Positions 7,904 to 15,530 of a stretch of 32,332 bases of DNA are shown here, in pieces. Source of the DNA: Planctomycetota bacterium (lineage in GTDB: Bacteria > Planctomycetota > Planctomycetia > Gemmatales > Gemmataceae); assembly GCA_009920765.1 (NCBI GenBank), contig RFZJ01000052.1, positions 1 through 32,332 on the forward strand, in the 5' to 3' direction. Under the pieces are notes generated by a model. It had not been told where the DNA came from. It made no database searches and saw nothing but the letters and a program-made list of their open reading frames with translations. The number at the start of each line of letters is the position of its first letter. The first letter of the stretch is position 1. Both the position numbers and the translations under genes were made by a program.

Positions 7904-10054
7904 ATGATTTTGATTTATTTAAAAACGGCACAAGAAATGGCAAACGGTATCGACAAGATTGAAATGGCGCAAAAATACCAACCTTCAAATACTCTTTATT
8001 CAAGAACTTTCATTGCTTTATTGATCGCACAGTTTCTGGCTGCTTTTAATGATCAGGCAATTCATGCATCTGCAATGTTTTTTGCAATTAACAAATCAAC
8101 CTTGAACGAAGCCCAAGCAATATCCCTGATGCCCATTCTTTTTTATGCACCATGGGCCATTTTTTGCACTTTGGCTGGTTACCTTGCAGATCGTTTCAGC
8201 AAACAAAGCTCTTTAATTTTTTGGAAAATAGCTGAAGTTTTTATTACTGCAATCGCATTACTTGGCTTTTGGTTAGGTACTCAAGATTATGATTCTGGCC
8301 CATGGATTGTACTTTCCACTGTGTTCCTCATGGGTATGCATAGTGCTTTTTTTGTTCCTGCAAAATATGGCGTAATGCCTGAAATCTTAAAATCGCACAT
8401 GCTTTCCAAAGGTAACGGGTTATTGGAATCACTCTCATTTCTTGCTGTGATAATGGGAACAGTTTTTGGCGGGGTCTTATCCTATCATTTTAAAGGACAG
8501 GAATATTGGATTGGAATAATCTTGTGTTCGCTTGCCGTAATTGGTGCAATTGCAAGTTTTTGGATTGAAAAAATTCCGGCTGCAAACCCAGATAGAAAAT
8601 TCCCGCCTTACCTTTATCAACCCGTTTACGCCAATCTTAAAGAAATGTTTCGTTCTAAACCTCTTGCTATTGCAGTCATAGGTATCGCCTTTTTTACATT
8701 TATTGTCGCATTTAGCAGAGCCACCATATATATGCATGGCGAATCACAGTTGCCCCGATGGACTGAACAGGAAACCAGTGTAATTGTAGGCATGGTTGCA
8801 CTTGGCATTGGATTTGGTAGCCCATTAGTTGGCTACCTATCTGGCGGAAAAATCGAAATGGGCTTAATCCCTATTGGTCTAATCGGGATGATCATAGGGC
8901 TAATCAGCGAAGCTTTGCTCCTAGGCCATCTTAATTTTCTTATTGCTTTCATCATTACCACAGGATTTTTTACAGGCTTTTATGTTGTTCCCCTTTTCAC
9001 GCTTCTACAAGATCGCGCACCAAAATCAAGCAAAGGCGATGTCATCGCCACCAGCAACCTAATTAATGTCACAGGAGCAATTCTTGCTTCCTTCTTATTT
9101 TTTGTAATAGTAAAAATTGCTCATGTGACTGGAGTTTGTCCTGAAATTAAGATGACAGAGAACGGAAAGGGGACTTTGCAATCATTGCAATTAAAAAATG
9201 GCAGGCCTGTCAGTTATTCCATCGCAGTTAATTCATCGGATAATTTACAAGAAATCAGAGATGTTAAAATATCCGAAAAATTAGTAATCGATAACTTTTC
9301 AGAAGATGTAATCGAAAAGGCCAAAGTTATTGAAAAATCTTATTTCCATGGCACGGTCGAACATAGAAGGCTTTACGAACAAAGCGAAGTCATTCCCATT
9401 GTTCACGACAATCATCTTTTACCAAGATACCTTTTTTTAATTGCTGCTTTTTTCACATTCTTGACACTGGTGATTTTAAAAACTCGAATGCCCGATCTTT
9501 TCTTAAGAACCGTATTGTGGGGTTATTTCTTTCCTAAATTCAGCCTAAGGGCTCATGGGTTACACAATCTTAAAAGCCATGGCCCTGTTGTGCTAGTACA
9601 TACTGGCAACAATCTTGAAGATACTTTCCTAATTTTGTCTACTACCGACCGAACTGCAAGAAATCTTTTTAAATCAGACTCTAGTCAGGAACAGATACCA
9701 ACCTTAATTAAACAAATGGCAAAAAATCAGGGGCTTAGCTGGGGCACGCAGCATAATGATGAAGAACCAAACATAGATAAGGCAGTCGCAAAAGTCCGAA
9801 AAAACCTACAAAAAGGTCATGCTGTGTCTTTGTCCCTGAACGGGCCCTGGATAAATGGGGTACTGGAAATTGTCCACACTCTTGGTGTTCCTATTGTACC
9901 TATAAATATTGTTAGGCTTCAGAGCCAAACAACTAATATTGTTTATGTAAACTTTGGCAAAGAGATTAGCACTAAAGTTGATAAAGATTTCTTGGTTAAC
10001 GCTTGCAGCGAGATAAAGGCCCCCGCTTTTAACGGAGAGATTCCAACGGTTTAA
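7904..10054 (+). CDS. MFS transporter (LplT-like) fused to a degenerate PlsC-type acyltransferase domain
   Basis: The 716-residue product starts with a major-facilitator domain (about 30-410) with roughly a dozen hydrophobic helices. It has the loop motif GYLADRFSKQ near 88-97 and FAINKSTLNEAQAISLMP upstream, as in lysophospholipid transporter LplT and Aas-LplT fusions. A hydrophilic segment follows (about 415-505), then another membrane helix, then a lysophospholipid-acyltransferase-like domain (about 545-690). There the HX4D motif is disturbed: His566 and Asp573 are six residues apart (HTGNNLED). The FPEGTR motif reads SLNGPWI around Asn646. A typical family arrangement would move lysophospholipids across the inner membrane and reacylate them; here acylation is doubtful. 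Starts at 7937 and 7964 are possible alternatives, as none has a clear ribosome site. The 3' end overlaps the opposing permease gene by 26 bases. Confidence 0.85.
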   Translation: MILIYLKTAQEMANGIDKIEMAQKYQPSNTLYSRTFIALLIAQFLAAFNDQAIHASAMFFAINKSTLNEAQAISLMPILFYAPWAIFCTLAGYLADRFSKQSSLIFWKIAEVFITAIALLGFWLGTQDYDSGPWIVLSTVFLMGMHSAFFVPAKYGVMPEILKSHMLSKGNGLLESLSFLAVIMGTVFGGVLSYHFKGQEYWIGIILCSLAVIGAIASFWIEKIPAANPDRKFPPYLYQPVYANLKEMFRSKPLAIAVIGIAFFTFIVAFSRATIYMHGESQLPRWTEQETSVIVGMVALGIGFGSPLVGYLSGGKIEMGLIPIGLIGMIIGLISEALLLGHLNFLIAFIITTGFFTGFYVVPLFTLLQDRAPKSSKGDVIATSNLINVTGAILASFLFFVIVKIAHVTGVCPEIKMTENGKGTLQSLQLKNGRPVSYSIAVNSSDNLQEIRDVKISEKLVIDNFSEDVIEKAKVIEKSYFHGTVEHRRLYEQSEVIPIVHDNHLLPRYLFLIAAFFTFLTLVILKTRMPDLFLRTVLWGYFFPKFSLRAHGLHNLKSHGPVVLVHTGNNLEDTFLILSTTDRTARNLFKSDSSQEQIPTLIKQMAKNQGLSWGTQHNDEEPNIDKAVAKVRKNLQKGHAVSLSLNGPWINGVLEIVHTLGVPIVPINIVRLQSQTTNIVYVNFGKEISTKVDKDFLVNACSEIKAPAFNGEIPTV

Positions 10055-11372
10055 TTCTCATTGCAGAAACGGCCGGCAAAAGGCCACCCACCATTCCCAT
10101 AGCTACCGCAAAAAGAATACCACTAAAAATAAGTCTCATATCCACGGTTAGCCTAAGCAGAATGTTTTTCCCTCCACCCGCACCACTGCTCATGATACTG
10201 CTTGCAGTAAATCCATCCGCAAAACTCCCAACAATACAACCCAAAACACCACCAAAAAATGACAGAAGTATGGCTTCAAGAAAAAAAGAAACAAGTATTT
10301 GCCAGGGAGCAAAACCAACAATCCTAAGTACCCCAATATCTTTGCTCCTTTGACTAATTGCAGCAAACATCGTGTTCATAATTCCAAAAACACCACCAAT
10401 GGCAACTACGGCTGCAACAAAAAGAATCGCAACAAGAAACTGTTTATTGGTATTGTTTAATTTGTCATAGTAATCTGTTTCGACAAAAGCCTGCAGGGCA
10501 GCTTTTTTAAAATTTTTGACAATGTCAGATGTTGTGGCGTATGCAATTTCTTTGCTATCGGTCTTGATGACTAAGGTGGTGTAGGTAACCTTGCCAAACC
10601 TCTCAGCAACTGTCTTCCACTTCGCCCAAATCTCAGAATCAAAAGTGGAACCACCTGAATCCATGATCCCAGCAACAACCCAATACTTATCTCCCATATT
10701 AAATACATCACCTACCTCAAGGCTGGGTTTCATGTAATCAGGGCCGATCTCCTTGGCAATTCCCTGGCCTAAAACCGCTTCAGTGGCATTAACTTTACGG
10801 GGTTCTTTACCTGGTTCTGAAACAAGGACTTCCCTTACTCCACCACCAGATTCACCCGTAGAAAACCAATCGCCAGACTTTAAGACCAAATGATGAACTT
10901 TGCCTGACCTCTCAGGATCCAAAATCCCCCTGACTTGAATGAATCTTCTACGTCTATCTCCCTTTCGAGCATGCAGTGGTATAGGCTGATTAACAATCAC
11001 ATAAGTTTCCCAACTAGTAAGCGGTTTCCCCAATTCATCCCGACTTACACCAGGATTGAATTCAATTTCACTAACATCGCTATATCCCAAATTGCTGAAG
11101 ATTTCATCGGTTGCACCATCGGAAAGAACAATTATATTTTCAGGATGACCACTACTCTCTGTCAATTTGTACATTCCATTAACAAAAGCAAGCATCACAA
11201 TCAGGACACCAATAACCATGGTGAATGCAAGCGCAGTCATAAGAGAAATGGGCCAACGGACAATTAGATTTCGAATGCTGTAATTAATGGGTACCTTTCC
11301 CACCAAGGCCAGCAAAATAGTAAGGCAAACAACTGAAACAAGTGAGGTCACAAGCACGGAAGACAGATTCAT
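10029..11372 (-). CDS. ABC transporter permease, FtsX/MacB-like (second permease)
   Basis: This 447-residue inner-membrane protein has helices at about 5-25 and 45-65, a large extracytoplasmic domain (about 70-315) and three C-terminal helices. The family segment SKDIGVLRIVGFAPWQIL follows the second conserved helix, as in FtsX-type permeases that couple an ATPase to periplasmic work rather than forming a classical channel. It is the last gene of the tetR operon, 17 bases after the first permease, with GGAG eight bases before ATG. The two permeases are different and presumably form a heterodimer with the upstream ATPase. Its stop lies inside the coding region of the convergent transporter gene. 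The substrate is unknown. Confidence 0.9.
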   Translation of the reverse strand: MNLSSVLVTSLVSVVCLTILLALVGKVPINYSIRNLIVRWPISLMTALAFTMVIGVLIVMLAFVNGMYKLTESSGHPENIIVLSDGATDEIFSNLGYSDVSEIEFNPGVSRDELGKPLTSWETYVIVNQPIPLHARKGDRRRRFIQVRGILDPERSGKVHHLVLKSGDWFSTGESGGGVREVLVSEPGKEPRKVNATEAVLGQGIAKEIGPDYMKPSLEVGDVFNMGDKYWVVAGIMDSGGSTFDSEIWAKWKTVAERFGKVTYTTLVIKTDSKEIAYATTSDIVKNFKKAALQAFVETDYYDKLNNTNKQFLVAILFVAAVVAIGGVFGIMNTMFAAISQRSKDIGVLRIVGFAPWQILVSFFLEAILLSFFGGVLGCIVGSFADGFTASSIMSSGAGGGKNILLRLTVDMRLIFSGILFAVAMGMVGGLLPAVSAMRIKPLESLR

Positions 11373-11389
11373 ATAAAGGCTCCGCTAGC

Positions 11390-12760
11390 TTAAGAGATTC
11401 TTGAAAACACTTCAGAAACCTTTACCCTGCATGCAGAGAGGGAAGGAAGCAAACTGCCCCCAAGTGCAGTGCTAATTCCAATGGCAGGCCCCCACCAGAT
11501 TGCATCAATTGGAATCATGAAAATCGGAAAAAACGCAATTGGAAACTTAATGCCACCCACCAAATTATTAATAACCATCGTTGTTGCAATAGAACTGAAC
11601 AACCCACTTAATCCACCAACCATAATTGCTTCGCCAAGCACCAAAAAAAGAATCTGCATGGGCGTAAAACCAATTACTTTCATGACGGCAATTTCTTTTC
11701 TTCGTTCACGCACACTAATGCTGATTGCGACTGCAATAATCAAAGCCATGGTTGCCAGGATAAATGGGGCCAGAATCCACCGGAGTCCCCAAAGTAAATC
11801 ACGATAAGCATCGAGGAATGTGGATATACCGGAAGAAGCAGTCTCAACTTTAACGGCCGGGCTGGTATAAGAAGGCGAATCAGTTATCTGACGTTCAACT
11901 TTTTGGAAAACATCCTTGTCTGGGACCCTGATCCAAACAAGATTTAAGTTTCGATTAGTCATGGGATGTTTTGAATTTGGATTTTTTCTGTTGTAATCAT
12001 CCATGGAATCGTTGAGATAATCACGGTTTAAAATTGCACTTTGATTATAACGGCCTTCCGGAAATGAACCGATAATTTCAACTTCAAGATCGATGCCTTT
12101 ATAATTAAAGCTTGTAAGCTTGATTCGTTCTCCAACCTTTTTATTAATTGCCTGCAATCTTTCGGTGCCGACGATAATTTTTCGCTTATCCTTGACCATC
12201 TCCTCGCAAAGCTTGTTCAGTTGATCCAATTGAGCGGTACTATATTCTTCCATGCCATCCATCATCTTGGTCATCTTCATGGGTTCCATGCTGAAGAAAA
12301 AGATAATGTTATCCCGGGTTTTTTTCTCAGGATCAATGGTCGCACCATAAAACTGCCAGGTCATGGCATCAACGTTTTTGTCAATTTTGTAATCACCCTC
12401 CTTGCCTGGGGCCCCCTCCGAAAGGCTGGCTTCATAAGCATATGGCATCTGGCTTGGAATCTGCCATTTCTCGGTTATTATCGCCTTGAAATCCTTTGCT
12501 TTTTCTGATGTGACCAAGTTTAAAAACCAAAGAACAGTCCATACCAATGTTACAACAAACACCAAAACAACGGAGGCGATTGCAGTCAAACTGGTACGAA
12601 TAATATTACGCCTTAGATTTAAGAACATTAGGCGAAAGTAAAATAAGTAGCTATTTGCAAACACAATTATAGCAAGGAAGGCAACCATACCAAGAATCAA
12701 TGCCCCCAACTGAATTGGACTGTCAAGAAATTCCAAAAGATACTTTTCGATATTATTCAT
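11390..12760 (-). CDS. ABC transporter permease, FtsX/MacB-like (first permease)
   Basis: A 456-residue inner-membrane protein with helices near 16-40 and 55-82, a periplasmic domain to about 320, and C-terminal helices. The latter include the signature RRKEIAVMKVIGFTPMQIL that contacts the ATPase. The layout is that of MacB/LolE/FtsX permeases. It starts 11 bases after the ATPase stop, with AGGG nine bases before ATG. The periplasmic part has long charged stretches, including one near residues 180-230 that is rich in Met, Lys and Glu. It pairs with the next permease. Cargo may be a drug, lipid or peptide; nothing in the sequence decides. Confidence 0.9.
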   Translation of the reverse strand: MNNIEKYLLEFLDSPIQLGALILGMVAFLAIIVFANSYLFYFRLMFLNLRRNIIRTSLTAIASVVLVFVVTLVWTVLWFLNLVTSEKAKDFKAIITEKWQIPSQMPYAYEASLSEGAPGKEGDYKIDKNVDAMTWQFYGATIDPEKKTRDNIIFFFSMEPMKMTKMMDGMEEYSTAQLDQLNKLCEEMVKDKRKIIVGTERLQAINKKVGERIKLTSFNYKGIDLEVEIIGSFPEGRYNQSAILNRDYLNDSMDDYNRKNPNSKHPMTNRNLNLVWIRVPDKDVFQKVERQITDSPSYTSPAVKVETASSGISTFLDAYRDLLWGLRWILAPFILATMALIIAVAISISVRERRKEIAVMKVIGFTPMQILFLVLGEAIMVGGLSGLFSSIATTMVINNLVGGIKFPIAFFPIFMIPIDAIWWGPAIGISTALGGSLLPSLSACRVKVSEVFSRIS

Positions 12761-12771
12761 GAATCTAAACC

Positions 12772-13494
12772 CTAATTACCAGTATTGCCTGCGACATATG
12801 AAAAGTTTCTCGAGTCCTTGACTAGCTTGCCTTTTTCAAGTTGCAATACACGCTGGGCACGAGCAGCAGACCTTGGATCATGAGTAACCATGATAATGGT
12901 TTTACCCAAAGTTTTTTGAAGAACCCCCATCAAATCAAGAATCTCATCCGCTGATTTTGAATCCAGGTCACCCGTTGGTTCATCCGCAACAATCAATTCG
13001 GGATCTGTCACAATCGCCCGAGCGATACCAACACGCTGCTGTTGCCCGCCAGAAAGTTGACCAGGAATATGATTTATCCTCGAAGACAACCCAACAAGAT
13101 CAAGAACATTCATAACTTGGGCTTTTCGCTGAGCACGGGTCATAGGCAAAAGAAGCAAAGGCAATTCAACATTTTCGTAGGCAGTCAAAACAGGAAGGAG
13201 ATGGTAGAATTGAAAAACAAATCCCACATGCCGGGTTCGCCACGATGCAAGCATCGATTCACTCATTTTACTGATCAAATTTTTCCCGACTGTTACCGTG
13301 CCATTCGTCGGGGTATCGAGGCCAGCAATGATGTTTAACAAGGTTGTTTTACCAGAACCACTAGGGCCCATAAGGGCCAGGAACTCTCCCGCTTGAACCT
13401 CAAGAGTCAACTCTTCCAGGACATCAATTTTTTCACTGCCCCTGCTAAAGCTTTTGGTAAGGTTTTCAACTCGAACAACAATATTTTCAGACAT
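12772..13494 (-). CDS. ABC transporter ATP-binding protein, MacB/LolD type
   Basis: A cytoplasmic ATPase of 240 residues that powers the two FtsX-type permeases. Walker A is GPSGSGKT (43-50), the Q-loop Gln is near 95, the signature LSGGQ is at 147-151, and Walker B with DEPTGDLDS is at 167-179. VTHD supplies the switch histidine. All key residues are present. I set the start at the second ATG (13494), because AAAGG sits directly against the first ATG (13500) but six bases before the second. Length and motifs match the LolD/MacB-N family. The next gene begins 11 bases downstream. Confidence 0.94.
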   Translation of the reverse strand: MSENIVVRVENLTKSFSRGSEKIDVLEELTLEVQAGEFLALMGPSGSGKTTLLNIIAGLDTPTNGTVTVGKNLISKMSESMLASWRTRHVGFVFQFYHLLPVLTAYENVELPLLLLPMTRAQRKAQVMNVLDLVGLSSRINHIPGQLSGGQQQRVGIARAIVTDPELIVADEPTGDLDSKSADEILDLMGVLQKTLGKTIIMVTHDPRSAARAQRVLQLEKGKLVKDSRNFSYVAGNTGN

Positions 13495-13515
13495 AATCAT
13501 CCTTTTAAAGATTCA

Positions 13516-14760
13516 TTACTTAGAAGATTGATCTTTCATAAAAGCAACAATCACACCCATATCAGGCTTTAGATAAACGCCCTCTTCTTCAGGTGCAACT
13601 TTAATTTTAACACGGACCGGAATTGCACCTTTCCCACGATCAGCAATAGGCATTAATCTTGAAATTGTACCTTCGTAGCCTTTTGGGTGGGCCTTCAAAA
13701 AAGGTGCGTAATTCTGAAAAGCCTCAGGCATAACAAAGCATTTTTGCCCCTTAAAAACAGATGCAACATCTCGTTCTTGAATGGAAAGATCAACTTCAAG
13801 ATCAGTAAGGTCTGCCATATCACAAAGAGATGCGGAAATATTAAAAGCAGCGGGATTGACAATATTTCCTTCTTCAGATTTTTTGGTCAGAATGACACCC
13901 GAAACAGGCGCAACTATAACACAATTATTGAGCCTCCATTGGGCCTTTGCCAAATCTGCAACTGCCTGTTCAACTTCAGCTTCTGCAACTTTAAGTTTCT
14001 CTTCCCGAGGACCTTTTACCATTAAATCATAGGCAGATTTCAACTTGCTGCATTTACGCTCCACCCCCTCAAAACTAAATGATGCAACATCCATTTCCCG
14101 CTGTGAAAGCGAAGCTGAACCAGTGAGCTTGCGATTTCGGACCAAATCGGTTCGTAACTGCTCCAAATTTGAAAGGCATTCAAGGTACTCCTGCTTAGAT
14201 TGTTCAATTTCTTCAGGTCGATTACCATTTTTGATTTCCAACTTTCTTTGGGTTGCAGCTTGCAAAACCGCTTTAGCTTTATCAACGTCCGCCTTGTAAT
14301 CAATAGACTCAAGCACCGCAAGAACATCACCTTTTTTCACCCTTTTTCCTTCCTCGACATATAATTTTTCAATCATACCCGGAACTTTCGGACTGACTTG
14401 AATCTGGTGCATTGGGATAATGTAACCTTTAGCCTCAAGGACAATATTTTCTTTTCCTTGGACAGGGGGTTGAGAAGATTTTTCAGCAGTGATTTTCACC
14501 GTGTCTAACCCAGACGAGTTATTTGATGGATTGGAAAACTTTTGCTGAGTTGAGTCTTTTGCTGTGGGCGTTATCTTGTAACTCCTCCAAGCCATCAATC
14601 CCGCAACACCCATCATGATAACGCAAAGCCCCCATGCGAAAATTGTTGATTTCGACATTGTTTGGGTTTCTGCAATAGAGCTGATTTTGAGCGATTTAAC
14701 TCGCTCTTCCAAACTGGCATTATTTTTTGGAACCGATTGGGAACTATTAAGAATATTCAT
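13516..14760 (-). CDS. HlyD/MacA-type periplasmic adaptor (membrane fusion protein)
   Basis: A 414-residue protein with one N-terminal membrane helix (about 39-58), a linker, a first lipoyl half (about 103-150, including VPGMIEKLYVEEGKRVKKGD), and an alpha-helical hairpin (about 160-275). The second lipoyl half (APVSGVILTKKSEEGNIV) and a beta-barrel end follow. The adaptor links the inner-membrane ABC complex to an outer-membrane exit. No outer-membrane TolC-type gene is nearby. The start at 14760 has AAGGAG seven bases upstream; the TTG six bases earlier would overlap tetR. It begins two bases after the tetR stop, which suggests coupled translation. Confidence 0.9.
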   Translation of the reverse strand: MNILNSSQSVPKNNASLEERVKSLKISSIAETQTMSKSTIFAWGLCVIMMGVAGLMAWRSYKITPTAKDSTQQKFSNPSNNSSGLDTVKITAEKSSQPPVQGKENIVLEAKGYIIPMHQIQVSPKVPGMIEKLYVEEGKRVKKGDVLAVLESIDYKADVDKAKAVLQAATQRKLEIKNGNRPEEIEQSKQEYLECLSNLEQLRTDLVRNRKLTGSASLSQREMDVASFSFEGVERKCSKLKSAYDLMVKGPREEKLKVAEAEVEQAVADLAKAQWRLNNCVIVAPVSGVILTKKSEEGNIVNPAAFNISASLCDMADLTDLEVDLSIQERDVASVFKGQKCFVMPEAFQNYAPFLKAHPKGYEGTISRLMPIADRGKGAIPVRVKIKVAPEEEGVYLKPDMGVIVAFMKDQSSK

Positions 14761-14762
14761 TT

Positions 14763-15431
14763 TCAAACTCCTTCCGATCTTTTCTTTTTGACAATTTGTT
14801 TATTCTGGCCAAACTTGGATTTCATGTATGTAAATAAAATTTTTACAACCAAATCGCACATGGCTTTAGGATCAAAAGCATCGGGATCAGCAGCACGCTG
14901 CATGGAAAGCCCATGCAAAACAGCTTCGATCAAGGTAGCAAGATTGCGTAAATCCGAATCGTTGGCAACCGGTGCAAACTCTCGTTTCAAATCAGTGGTT
15001 ATTTTAATGCGCCATTCCTCATACAAAGCACTAAGCCTTAACCGAAAGTCGGCCCTATGCGAAATTTGAGAAAGAAAAGTGTACTGAAGAGCATGAAAAC
15101 CATCCCCTTCAACAGGTCTTACCAACACATTTTCAATAATCCTGGAAATGCGGTCCCAGCCTTCAAGCTGATCTGTCGAGGGCTTTCCAGTTTTTTTGTC
15201 CTGCACCTGAAAATCAAGTTGCATCAAGAAAAGGAAACGATCAAAAACAGCAAGTAAAATATCTTCCTTTGCAGGAAAGTAATAAGTAAGCTGCCCCCGA
15301 CTCATATTCGCCTTCTTTTCAATTTCAGAAAGCGAAAAATTTTGCAACCCTTGTTGCGCAATCACACAAACAGCAGCATCAACAATCTGCTCCTTACGAA
15401 TAAACGAAATATCAATACGGCTTTGATTCAT
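14763..15431 (-). CDS. TetR-family transcriptional repressor
   Basis: A 222-residue regulator with an N-terminal helix-turn-helix of TetR type at about 14-60. It reads KEQIVDAAVCVIAQQG, then SLSEIEKKANMSRGQLTYYF. A helical ligand-binding domain of the usual size follows. It heads an operon with the adaptor, ATPase and two permeases. A palindrome typical of TetR binding sites lies 23 bases upstream of its ATG and adjoins the -10 box. This indicates repression of its own operon, relieved by an unknown ligand, probably the exported compound. Confidence 0.92.
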   Translation of the reverse strand: MNQSRIDISFIRKEQIVDAAVCVIAQQGLQNFSLSEIEKKANMSRGQLTYYFPAKEDILLAVFDRFLFLMQLDFQVQDKKTGKPSTDQLEGWDRISRIIENVLVRPVEGDGFHALQYTFLSQISHRADFRLRLSALYEEWRIKITTDLKREFAPVANDSDLRNLATLIEAVLHGLSMQRAADPDAFDPKAMCDLVVKILFTYMKSKFGQNKQIVKKKRSEGV

Positions 15432-15453
15432 GACCTAAAGCTCAAACCTAGAT

Positions 15454-15469
15454 TAGACCGAACAGTCTA
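15454..15469. promoter_or_regulatory. TetR-type operator
   Basis: TAGACCGAACAGTCTA has perfect arms TAGAC and GTCTA around a six-base centre. The motif class AGACNG-N2-NGTCT is common for TetR regulators. It sits directly downstream of the -10 box of the minus-strand promoter and covers the expected transcription start, so bound repressor would block initiation. Confidence 0.75.
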
Positions 15470-15499
15470 TTTATAGTCCAACCGGTTTTGACCTGTCAA
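15470..15499 (-). promoter_or_regulatory. promoter of the tetR-ABC export operon
   Basis: On the minus strand, TTGACA (15494-15499) is followed after 18 bases by TATAAA (15470-15475). The -35 is perfect and the -10 matches five of six positions. It points toward tetR and abuts the palindromic operator. The 8-base palindrome AACCGGTT lies within the spacer. Confidence 0.75.
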
Positions 15500-15530
15500 T
15501 GATTCTTACAATTTTTAACAAATACTTTAA

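Noticed and set aside
10060..10085. GGCC-GGCAAAA-GGCC as a terminator for the transporter gene
   Set aside because: The stem is only four to five pairs, no T tract follows, and it lies inside the permease coding sequence.
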